Source: Corynebacterium pseudogenitalium (GTDB lineage: Bacteria > Actinomycetota > Actinomycetes > Mycobacteriales > Mycobacteriaceae). Taken from it: a stretch of DNA of 64,000 nucleotides. Below the pieces are notes generated by a model that had not been told where the DNA came from, made no database searches, and saw only the letters and a program-made list of their open reading frames with translations. The translations under genes and the position numbers were made by a program. The DNA lies in the NCBI RefSeq assembly GCF_024453815.1, contig NZ_CP072934.1:930001-994000 (forward strand). Direction: 5' to 3'. Shown in pieces: positions 35,404 to 43,440 of this stretch; position 1 is the first letter of the stretch; each line of letters opens with the position of its first letter.

Positions 35404-35889
35404 CTACACAGTTGGTGCTGGCAAGAACATCAGCACCAACACGATGAACCACAAAAGGTTAAAGACACCAGCGAACGCGGAAGCCTTAGCTTTCGACTTT
35501 TCAAAGTTCGCGGTGACATCGGCTGGGTCGGCCTCGGCTGGCTCCAGCTCACCGAGTGTACCGACCATCTTGCGCTGGGTCGGGATGACCACGAAAAGCA
35601 GCAGTGCCCAGGCGATGACTGCCAACACGATAGAGGTGTGCAGGAAGTAGTTCGTCTTGTACGCAGCCCAGTCGCCGAAGAGGATGGCGACACCGAGCAG
35701 CGGAACGAGTGATGACGCGATGCCGTAAGTGCGCGAGATGCGGTACAGGATCGACGCGCGACCGGCAGCGGCCGCATCGCCCGCCTGTGCTTCGGCGGCC
35801 TGGCGCGGGAACATCGAGGTGGATACGACGATCGGGCCCAGCAGCAAGATGGCGGCTGCGACGTGAAGGAAAGTTAACAGAGTAGTCAT
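35404..35889 (-). CDS. Four-helix membrane protein, DUF2269-like
   Basis: A 161-residue integral membrane protein with about four helices (LLTFLHVAAAILLLGPIVVSTS at the start; LLWFIVLVLMFLP at the end). The pattern of a histidine in helix 1 and a cytoplasmic loop resembles DUF2269 proteins. Function is unknown. The ATG at 35889 is preferred over TTG at 35895. Its 3' end is convergent with the protease gene, only 3 bases apart. Confidence 0.72.
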   Translation of the reverse strand: MTTLLTFLHVAAAILLLGPIVVSTSMFPRQAAEAQAGDAAAAGRASILYRISRTYGIASSLVPLLGVAILFGDWAAYKTNYFLHTSIVLAVIAWALLLFVVIPTQRKMVGTLGELEPAEADPADVTANFEKSKAKASAFAGVFNLLWFIVLVLMFLPAPTV

Positions 35890-35919
35890 AGGCAACCACT
35901 GTACTTGATACGTCCACCA

Positions 35920-36555
35920 TCACCTAGGCGAATTGGTGGTAGGGAACATACCAATTCCAATAAGGTGGGCGGCGACGCCTCGCCATCCCTTGCATGCACG
36001 GCGCATTGTGCGAAGGTCATTGGTGGTTACGCGCAGGTCGTACATGTTTGCAACGCGTGCTAGCTGCCGTGCGTATGCGCATTGCTGCGGGATCGATGGA
36101 GGCATCCACTCGCTCGGTAGCATGTCTGACTTTTGTTGGTTCGCCTTGCTCGAGGTCACGATGAGGTTGTGGGGGTCATTCGCGAACCGGAGTCGCTGCT
36201 CATCGCTCCAGGCGAAAGCACCCATGTCCCATGCTGCGGAGAGGGGGAAGAGGTGGTCGAGCTCCACATCCTTAGGTCTGATGCGTTCGCGGGTGTACGG
36301 ATCGATAACGTCAACCGGCTCCCACTGCCGGTGGGGAACGTTGCAATTAGGCTGCTCAAACGCGTACGCCATGGCATGCTCGCGAGTCGTACATCCGGTG
36401 GCATGGCGCTGCCAGCCTGGTCCGAAGTTGTCCCGCTCGTAGCCGATGATAGTAACGCGTTGGCGGGTCGTGGGGGCGTCGATACGCGAAAACCCCGTTG
36501 GAAACGGGGCGTACGCGATGGTCAGGATAAGTAGCAGAGTGAGGTAAACACGCAC
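35920..36555 (-). CDS. Secreted HNH-type nuclease (DUF1524/GmrSD C-domain-like)
   Basis: A 211-residue protein with an N-terminal hydrophobic signal or anchor (residues 1-20). The HNH core is clear: ELDHLFPLSAAWDMGA near residues 98-113, where the His of LDH is the general base, followed by ANDPHNLIVTSSKANQQKSD near 125-144. This is the DUF1524-type arrangement. Such exported nucleases are common in Actinobacteria and may degrade extracellular DNA. Its start is 2 bases after the putP stop, so the two genes are cotranscribed, though no functional link is obvious. Confidence 0.85.
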   Translation of the reverse strand: MRVYLTLLLILTIAYAPFPTGFSRIDAPTTRQRVTIIGYERDNFGPGWQRHATGCTTREHAMAYAFEQPNCNVPHRQWEPVDVIDPYTRERIRPKDVELDHLFPLSAAWDMGAFAWSDEQRLRFANDPHNLIVTSSKANQQKSDMLPSEWMPPSIPQQCAYARQLARVANMYDLRVTTNDLRTMRRACKGWRGVAAHLIGIGMFPTTNSPR

Positions 36556-36557
36556 GT

Positions 36558-38144
36558 CTAGTTAGACGCGTGGGAGGCCCCTTCGGTTCCCGCAGTCGCC
36601 TTGAGCGCGTCAGCGAACGTTGCGTCCGGAGTGGTGAGCGCAAAGTTTGTCACTGCAAGAGCATGGTCAAACTCGTCTTCGACGCCCTGCTTCGGCTTGG
36701 TCAGCAAGGAGACAGCGACAAGCGCGATCGTCGCGAATGCGATACCCGGAACGATTTCGTAGATGATGCCGGACAGCGTGTCGGAGGAGCCCCACACGAA
36801 TACCGTGATTGCACCGACGATCATGCCAGCGATGGCGCCCGGGGCAGTGAGACGACGCCAGTACAACGATGCAATTACAACGGGACCGAAGCTTGCGCCG
36901 AAGCCTGCCCACGCGAACGCGACCAGGCCCAGGATCGTGTCCGATGGGTTGATTGCCAGCACCATCGCGACCGCTGCAACCAAGACCACCATCGTGCGCG
37001 AGAGCACGAGCAGCACGGTCTGACTTGGACGCTGCTTCGCCACGGCCCGATAGATGTCTTCAATAAGCGCGGAGGAGGTGATCAATAGTTGGGAGGACAT
37101 TGTGGACATAATCGCCGCGAGCACCGCTGTAAGGACGATACCTGCAATGAGTGGGTGGAAGAGGATGCGGGCTAGGTCCAAGAAGATGGTTTCGAAGCCG
37201 CTTTGGTCAGTGACACTGTGCGGTGTTTCAGCGAAGAAGACCGTCGATACGAGCGCGGTGAACACCGCACCCGCAAAGCAGATGGTGACCCAGCTGATTC
37301 CGGTCCGGCGTGCGCTGGCTGCCTCAGCCGGGGAGCGCAGCGCCATGAATCGGGTAACAATATGTGGCTGTCCCAGGTAGCCGAAGCCCCACGCCAAGTT
37401 GCCGATGATGGTTGCCAACGAGACACCGGCGATCATGTTGAAGTAGTCCGGATTGCCGGCCTCCCACGGGCCGTAGGCGTTGTGGGAAGCGAACGAGAAG
37501 ATATCAGAGGGGGTATCGAGCGAGATCAGTGCCATCAGTGGCACCGTGACCAGCGCCAAGAACATCAAGACCCCTTGGACAACGTCGGTATAGCTCACAG
37601 CGAGGAAGCCGCCGATGAACGTGTACAGCACAGTAATCGAACCGACGATGAGTACGCCTGTGAGGTAGTCACCGTGGAAAGTGGATTCGAAGTAACGGCC
37701 ACCCGAGACCATGCCTGACGAAACGTAGAACGTGAAGAAGAAAATAATGATCACGGCGGCGACGAACCGCAGGACGTGTGAGGAGTCACGGGTGCGGTTC
37801 TCGAAGAAGGACGGCAAGGTAATCGAGTTATTTGATACTTCCGTATAAGCGCGGAGGCGTGGTGCGACAAACTTCCAGTTCGCCCACGACCCGGCCAAGA
37901 GTCCAATAACGATCCACAGCTCGCTCATACCGGAAACGAACAATGCGCCCGGCAGCCCCATCAGCAGCCAGCCCGACATATCTGATGCGCCCGCGGATAG
38001 GCCTGCTACGAATGGGTGCAGTCCACGGTCGCCAAGAACGTAGTCGTCATACTTGCTCGTCTGGATCCACGAATAAAACCCGATGGCAACCATGACACCG
38101 AAGTACAACACTATGGCAAGGACAAGCCAGAAGCTATCGGCCAT
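36558..38144 (-). CDS. putP: Sodium/proline symporter
   Basis: A 528-residue sodium:solute symporter of the PutP type with about 13 helices. GLSAGASDMSGWLLMGLPGA near residues 48-67 is the conserved helix-2 region, with the Asp that is essential for Na+ in PutP. GFGYLGQPHIVTRFMA near 257-272 is the proline-symporter signature. The frame is open to 38411, but a strong AGGGAGG lies 5 bases before the ATG at 38144. The putP gene is divergent from the SNF2 helicase gene with 99 A/T-rich bases between. Confidence 0.93.
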   Translation of the reverse strand: MADSFWLVLAIVLYFGVMVAIGFYSWIQTSKYDDYVLGDRGLHPFVAGLSAGASDMSGWLLMGLPGALFVSGMSELWIVIGLLAGSWANWKFVAPRLRAYTEVSNNSITLPSFFENRTRDSSHVLRFVAAVIIIFFFTFYVSSGMVSGGRYFESTFHGDYLTGVLIVGSITVLYTFIGGFLAVSYTDVVQGVLMFLALVTVPLMALISLDTPSDIFSFASHNAYGPWEAGNPDYFNMIAGVSLATIIGNLAWGFGYLGQPHIVTRFMALRSPAEAASARRTGISWVTICFAGAVFTALVSTVFFAETPHSVTDQSGFETIFLDLARILFHPLIAGIVLTAVLAAIMSTMSSQLLITSSALIEDIYRAVAKQRPSQTVLLVLSRTMVVLVAAVAMVLAINPSDTILGLVAFAWAGFGASFGPVVIASLYWRRLTAPGAIAGMIVGAITVFVWGSSDTLSGIIYEIVPGIAFATIALVAVSLLTKPKQGVEDEFDHALAVTNFALTTPDATFADALKATAGTEGASHASN

Positions 38145-38243
38145 GTTTGCCTCCCTAAAGCAATAGAAAAAATAAGCGAGTAGAGTTTTAAAGATTACCG
38201 TTAGAACCGTAGTCGATGTAGCGAAATCAAGGATGGTATAAGG

Positions 38244-41200
38244 GTGGGCTTGCCAAAATTCCTTCTTCACGGGCTGTGGCTGCCAGATTCTGGTTTGCAG
38301 GTCTGGGTCGAGCAGGTGGCTGGCCATAAAATCATCACACTCGACGAAGTGCCGAAGGGGACCTTCCCCGAACCAGTCCACACACTGCTCGAAGGGGTCA
38401 AGTTCCGCCACCGCGGCAAGGTCATGTTGCGCACGCCGAAAGGCAAACTATTGCGGCTCCGGGTGCCGACGGCAGCATTCGCCCCCGATGAGGCAGTACA
38501 GTTTCTACGAGCAATGTCCTTCCTCCTGGACCCAGACGTTCCGGCACCGGAAGGGCTCACGGAGCAACAGCGGGCGTCGGTAGCCCCGGATCTTTTGTGG
38601 CTCATCCAGATGTTTCTCGGGCTTGAGCGGTTTGTACAGGCTGGCAGGGTATCGATTCACGTGCCGTCTCAGGACTTTCAGTGGTTCGCGCAGTGGCAGC
38701 TCGGCACCGGGGTGGAGGAACGCGGTTGGCTCGCGGATATGATTGCGGCTGCGCCGGGAGTACTTACAGAGAACAACCGACGGCTCGACGAAGACTGCTC
38801 GCGCACATTTGTGCACTGGATCGCGTCTGCCCAGCTGCGTAACTCCCCTATGCTGCGTGGTGAGCGCCCGTTTCCGTGGCACGATTTTGTACAGTCGCTG
38901 CTTAACGGGACGCCGCTACGGCGAGGCTCTAGCGCGTTTTCGCGACAGATGAGCCAGTGGAACGGCTCAATCACTGCGACAAATTTCCAACTGGTGTTCA
39001 TCGTGGAGCAGCCCGCAGACACAGAAGATGGGGGCGATGAGGCGCTCACACAGTGGCCGATCCGGGTGAACGTGCGCTCCGGCGATGAATCGCCGCGGCC
39101 CATCCGGCTGTCGGAGTATGACGCCTATACGGTGCAGCAGCTCCACTCCGTGCTTCGCGACGCCATCAGGGTCTCCGACCTGATTGATCCATCGACGCAC
39201 CGGCGTGCCGCGACAACGCCGGGCTCTGCGCTCGATGGCGACTGGGACGTGTACCTGTCCGCGGAAGAGATTGTGCAATTCGTGGAGACTGAGGTGAGCA
39301 AGCTTCGGCTTGCGAACTACGCGGTGATGCTGCCACGCGCCTGGACAACTGCGGAGACAACATCGAAGCTGCATCTTTCGGAAGCGAAGAACCCGTACGA
39401 CGCAACAGCGGTGACCCGGCTTGGCTTCGGCCAGCTGGTCAATTACGACTGGCGCGTCAGCATCGGCGGCACTGAACTGACGGATGACGAAATGCAGCGG
39501 CTCGTCGAGTCGAAGTCTGGGCTGATCAAGTTGCGTGGCGAGTGGGTGCTCGCCGATACAAGGCACCTCGAGCGCACGAAGCGGTACATGGAGAAACTCC
39601 ACGGGACGGCGCTTGCGCGGGCCAAGCGTGAAGCAGAAGAAGCCCGGACGACTGCGCAGCTCGCAGCTGATGCGGGAGCAGATGACGCCGAAGCGCTCGC
39701 TGCCCGCGCCGACCAGCTCGAGGAGGAGTACCAGAAACTCGAAGCGTCAGAGGAACACGGTGCGGTAACCGCGGAGGAGCTGCGTCAGCTTGCGCTGGAG
39801 AGTGGGCCAGACTCGCCGCTTGAGTTCACTGGGTCCCGTTGGTTTACGTCTCTGGTCGGCGGAATGGACCGCCCTGCGCCGGAGCGCGTCGACATCCCAA
39901 GAACTGTGCATGCTGAGCTCCGCGAGTACCAGCGTCGTGGCGTGGATTGGCTCTACTACATGTCCCGCAACCACCTAGGTGCCGTGCTTGCCGATGACAT
40001 GGGGCTCGGCAAGACGCTCCAGCTGCTCACCCTGCTTGCCGTCGAAGAGGAACGCGGGCAGCGCACCGGACCAACCCTCGTTGTTGCGCCGACCTCCGTG
40101 GTGGGCAACTGGGCACGCGAAGCCGCCAAGTTCGTGCCGCACCTTTCTATGTATGTCCACCACGGCAGTGCCCGGTACAAGGGAGAGGAACTGCGCGAAG
40201 CTCTCAAGAAGCACGACATCACCATCACCTCCTATGGGATCGCATCGCGCGATGTGATCGATTTGTCTTTGATCGAATGGGACCATGTGGTGCTCGACGA
40301 AGCTCAGGCGATTAAGAATGCGGGGACGAGGGCGTCGAAAAGCGTGCGAGCGCTGCCAGCTCGCCACCGTATCGCGCTGACAGGCACTCCAATTGAAAAC
40401 AAGCTCTCCGAGCTGCGCAGTCTCCTCGACTTTGTGAACCCCGGCATCCTCGGCTCGCAGTCCTTCTTCCGCAACCACTTCGCACGGGCAATTGAGTCGC
40501 GCCGGGACGAGGGCCTCGCCGACGAGATGGGGGAGCGCCTGCAGCGCCTCACCGCGCCGTTTATCCTGCGCAGGCTGAAGACAGACACCGCGATCATCGA
40601 CGACCTGCCGGACAAGGCTGAGCATGTACTGACAGTGGACATGACTGCGGAGCAAGCAGCGCTCTACACAGCACTCGTTGACCGCATGCAGCGCGAACTG
40701 CAGGAACGCAAGGGTATGGCACGTAAAGGTCTCGTGCTTGCCACGATCACTCGCATCAAGCAGATCTGCAACCACCCGGCTCACTTCCTGGGCGATGGAT
40801 CACCAGTACTTGCCGACGGCCACCACAGGTCCGGCAAGGTCGCTCGCCTTGTGGAGCTGCTCAATGAGGCAGTGCGTACCGACCAACGAGTGTTGATCTT
40901 TACCCAGTACAAAGCGTTTGGTGACATTCTGCGGCCATACCTGAGCGACTACCTCGGTGAGCTCATCCCGTTCCTCCACGGCGGGGTAGGAAAGAGCGCG
41001 CGAGACGCAATGGTTGCGCGTTTCCAGGAGCCGAACGGGCCGCGCGCGATGCTGCTGAGCCTCAAAGCAGGTGGTACCGGACTCAACCTGACTGCTGCAT
41101 CGATGGTGATCCACCTTGACCGCTGGTGGAATCCCGCCGTGGAAAACCAGGCGACGGACCGTGCGTTCCGCATTGGCCAGAAGAAAGACGTCACGGTGTA

Positions 41201-41375
41201 CAAGATGATTACGCGCGGAACCATGGAGGAATCGATCCAAGACATCTTGGATGGCAAGATGCACCTGGCAGGTGCGGTGATTGGCGAGGGCGAAGGCTGG
41301 ATTACGGAACTCGACGCTGACGATCTGGCACAGCTGATGAGCTACCGAGGAAACGGAGGCGAGCGCAACCTATGA
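38244..41375 (+). CDS. SNF2-family DNA helicase/translocase
   Basis: A 1043-residue double-stranded-DNA translocase. The N-terminal ~450 residues form the SNF2-associated region of bacterial HelZ/RapA-like proteins. A coiled-coil-like Ala/Glu-rich stretch lies at about 460-500. The helicase core has LADDMGLGKT near 582, the DEAH-type box as DEAQAIKN near 685, LTGTPIEN near 712, and the second lobe motif LKAGGTGLNLTAAS with HRxGQ-type FRIGQK near 965. Start is GTG at 38244; TTG at 38250 is possible, since TATAAG at 38237-38242 could be a -10 box. It heads a four-gene operon; its stop overlaps the SWIM gene. Confidence 0.92.
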   Translation: MGLPKFLLHGLWLPDSGLQVWVEQVAGHKIITLDEVPKGTFPEPVHTLLEGVKFRHRGKVMLRTPKGKLLRLRVPTAAFAPDEAVQFLRAMSFLLDPDVPAPEGLTEQQRASVAPDLLWLIQMFLGLERFVQAGRVSIHVPSQDFQWFAQWQLGTGVEERGWLADMIAAAPGVLTENNRRLDEDCSRTFVHWIASAQLRNSPMLRGERPFPWHDFVQSLLNGTPLRRGSSAFSRQMSQWNGSITATNFQLVFIVEQPADTEDGGDEALTQWPIRVNVRSGDESPRPIRLSEYDAYTVQQLHSVLRDAIRVSDLIDPSTHRRAATTPGSALDGDWDVYLSAEEIVQFVETEVSKLRLANYAVMLPRAWTTAETTSKLHLSEAKNPYDATAVTRLGFGQLVNYDWRVSIGGTELTDDEMQRLVESKSGLIKLRGEWVLADTRHLERTKRYMEKLHGTALARAKREAEEARTTAQLAADAGADDAEALAARADQLEEEYQKLEASEEHGAVTAEELRQLALESGPDSPLEFTGSRWFTSLVGGMDRPAPERVDIPRTVHAELREYQRRGVDWLYYMSRNHLGAVLADDMGLGKTLQLLTLLAVEEERGQRTGPTLVVAPTSVVGNWAREAAKFVPHLSMYVHHGSARYKGEELREALKKHDITITSYGIASRDVIDLSLIEWDHVVLDEAQAIKNAGTRASKSVRALPARHRIALTGTPIENKLSELRSLLDFVNPGILGSQSFFRNHFARAIESRRDEGLADEMGERLQRLTAPFILRRLKTDTAIIDDLPDKAEHVLTVDMTAEQAALYTALVDRMQRELQERKGMARKGLVLATITRIKQICNHPAHFLGDGSPVLADGHHRSGKVARLVELLNEAVRTDQRVLIFTQYKAFGDILRPYLSDYLGELIPFLHGGVGKSARDAMVARFQEPNGPRAMLLSLKAGGTGLNLTAASMVIHLDRWWNPAVENQATDRAFRIGQKKDVTVYKMITRGTMEESIQDILDGKMHLAGAVIGEGEGWITELDADDLAQLMSYRGNGGERNL

Positions 41376-42235
41376 GCACCCAGCGACCACGCGAAGACAA
41401 CGTTATTTATGCAAACTTCGGCGCACGTCGGCGCTCCCCGGAGCAGGAGCAGGCGAAGCAAGCTTCTGAGACTCGATCGCGGTACAAAGATGTGCCTGCG
41501 ACGTGGAATGCCGCAGGCCGCAGGATCTGGGAAGCAGTCGTGCGATACAGCGATGCTGGTCGCATCAAGCGGGGCATTGCGTACGCCAACGGCGGCCACG
41601 TCGCCGAGCTCTACCCGCGGCTTAGTGGGATCGATGCGGTTGTGACCGGCTCACAAATCGAACCATTTCACACTGTCATTGAGCTACCACGGCGCACCGC
41701 TGCTGACATCGGCGGGCTGCTGTCCGACATTGCGCACGACTCCGCGGCATTGATGAAAGCGCGCAATGGCGTCTATACCGATGAGGCGTTGGATACCTTG
41801 ATTGCCAACGGTCCTGAGGAGTTTCGGCTGCACTGTAGCTGCCCCGATCCCGTCGTAGCCTGCAAACACATTGTCGCAGTGGGGTATCAGGCAGCACAGC
41901 GCATGAGCGAACACCACGAATTCATTCTCCAACTCCGGGATAGTTCGATTGCGCGACTGACCGGCATGGCGCCACCGACTGTGCAGCACGAGGCAGCGCA
42001 GCCTGACGCGCCGGGCGAAGTCACGGTGTCTGCACCGCGCCCGCAGCCGGACTTTTGGGAAGGCGGCGCGCTACCTGATTTGCCTACCCCGAAAGTCGCT
42101 CCGATGATCGAAGATTCTGACATCACGATGTTGCACAAGGCGATGCAGACGATTTCCTTTACCAACATCGACCAGCTACGAGCGGTCTCCGATATCGAAG
42201 ATCTGTTCTATGCTCTGACTGAAACTGAAGACTAA
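41372..42235 (+). CDS. SWIM zinc-finger protein
   Basis: A 287-residue protein with a SWIM zinc finger at about residues 151-163 (LHCSCPDPVVACKHIVAV; pattern CxC-x7-CxH). SWIM fingers bind DNA or protein partners. Proteins like this are regular neighbours of SNF2 helicases in bacteria. The C-terminal third is polar with a short helical end. The ATG overlaps the helicase stop (ATGA), and its stop overlaps the next start (TAATG). No catalytic motif is seen, so it is likely an accessory subunit for the helicase. Confidence 0.88.
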   Translation: MSTQRPREDNVIYANFGARRRSPEQEQAKQASETRSRYKDVPATWNAAGRRIWEAVVRYSDAGRIKRGIAYANGGHVAELYPRLSGIDAVVTGSQIEPFHTVIELPRRTAADIGGLLSDIAHDSAALMKARNGVYTDEALDTLIANGPEEFRLHCSCPDPVVACKHIVAVGYQAAQRMSEHHEFILQLRDSSIARLTGMAPPTVQHEAAQPDAPGEVTVSAPRPQPDFWEGGALPDLPTPKVAPMIEDSDITMLHKAMQTISFTNIDQLRAVSDIEDLFYALTETED

Positions 42236-43440
42236 TGTCCGAGCCGTTTGGTAGTAGTGAGTATGTGAACACGTTTCGATTTATCCACTCCTCTGACCTG
42301 CAGCTTGGCATGACTCGGAAGTTTCTGCGCTCCGAAGCCCAATCGAGGTTTGACGACGCCCGCTTGCGCGCCGTTGAACGCCTCGGCCAAGTAGCCACGG
42401 AGCATGATGCAGACTGTATTGTGATCGCCGGTGATGTGTTTGAGCACAACGCGCTCGAACGGGAGACGCTTGGTCGAGCACTCGAGGTGCTGAAGCGCCT
42501 GCCAGTGCCGGTGTACTTGCTCCCGGGCAACCACGACCCGCTGGTGGCGGACTCCATTTTCCACGCCACCGATGACCTTGAGAATGTGCACGTGCTCGAT
42601 TCCTTCGATCCCGTAGAGGTCGTCCCTGGCGTTGAGCTTGTCGGCGCGCCTCTCAAAGCCCGATACGCCTCTGAGGACCTCTGTGCCCGTGCCGTACGTG
42701 ACTTGGAGCCGACGGATACGATTCGAGTCCTCGTTGGCCACGGCCAAGTAGACGGCTACGGCAAAGAACAGGCCGAAGCGCTCATCGATCTGGATTTGCT
42801 GGAGGAGAAGCTGGCCTCGGGGGTGATCGATTACGTCGCGTTGGGGGATACGCACTCCACGCAGTCACTCGGCACGAGTGGGCGCGTGTGGTTCTCGGGC
42901 AGCCCGGAAACAACCGATTTCCACGACTTTGCTATCGGTGGTCCTGGTGGTGGCGGCGAGGTCAACTCCGGTAACGCCCTCGTCGTCGAGATTGCGAAGT
43001 CCTCCGCAGACGATTGCACTGTGAACGTCGAGCCAGTTGAGACAGGAGCATGGACGTTTGAGGCACTGGACTGGGAGGTTAGTGACGAAGGGGACGTCGC
43101 AAAGATTGTGGATCAGCTTGAACGCTACGAGCACAAAGACCGCACGGTGGTGAAGTATTCGGTGCGTGGCACGCTTGGCCTTGCGGCGATGGCTACCTTT
43201 GAGCAGGCGATAGGGCGGCTTGAGCCGGTGTTTGCCGCGTTGTATGAGCGTGAGCGCCTCATGAGCTTGCACTTGGCGCCCAGCGATGAAGAGCTCGAAA
43301 ACCTTCCGCTGAGCGGTTACGCGGCCGAGGCGATGCGGGACCTGATCTGCCAGGCTTCCGTGCAAGATGATGTCACAGGCTCTGCGACAGCCCGTGACGC
43401 AGTGAACCTTCTGTTCCGATTCTCCAAGGAAGTGAACTAG
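42235..43440 (+). CDS. MRE11/SbcD-like metallophosphoesterase (DNA repair nuclease)
   Basis: A 401-residue protein of the calcineurin-like phosphoesterase family, nuclease subunit of an MRE11-RAD50-type complex. Motifs are IHSSDLQLG near residues 17-25, IAGDVFEHN near 64-72, LPGNHDPL near 96-103, VGHGQVDGYG near 164 and GDTH near 204. The first motif has Gln where classical MRE11/SbcD has the metal-binding His (DxH), a variant also found in YhaO-type proteins as far as I recall. Start could be ATG at 42235 or GTG at 42265. It directly abuts the ATPase gene. Confidence 0.87.
   Translation: MSEPFGSSEYVNTFRFIHSSDLQLGMTRKFLRSEAQSRFDDARLRAVERLGQVATEHDADCIVIAGDVFEHNALERETLGRALEVLKRLPVPVYLLPGNHDPLVADSIFHATDDLENVHVLDSFDPVEVVPGVELVGAPLKARYASEDLCARAVRDLEPTDTIRVLVGHGQVDGYGKEQAEALIDLDLLEEKLASGVIDYVALGDTHSTQSLGTSGRVWFSGSPETTDFHDFAIGGPGGGGEVNSGNALVVEIAKSSADDCTVNVEPVETGAWTFEALDWEVSDEGDVAKIVDQLERYEHKDRTVVKYSVRGTLGLAAMATFEQAIGRLEPVFAALYERERLMSLHLAPSDEELENLPLSGYAAEAMRDLICQASVQDDVTGSATARDAVNLLFRFSKEVN

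Noticed and set aside
35411-35440. 9-bp inverted repeat GTTGGTGCT/AGCACCAAC considered as terminator of the anchored protease gene
   Set aside because: It lies inside the coding end of the convergent DUF2269-like gene and has no T-run; too weak to list as a terminator.
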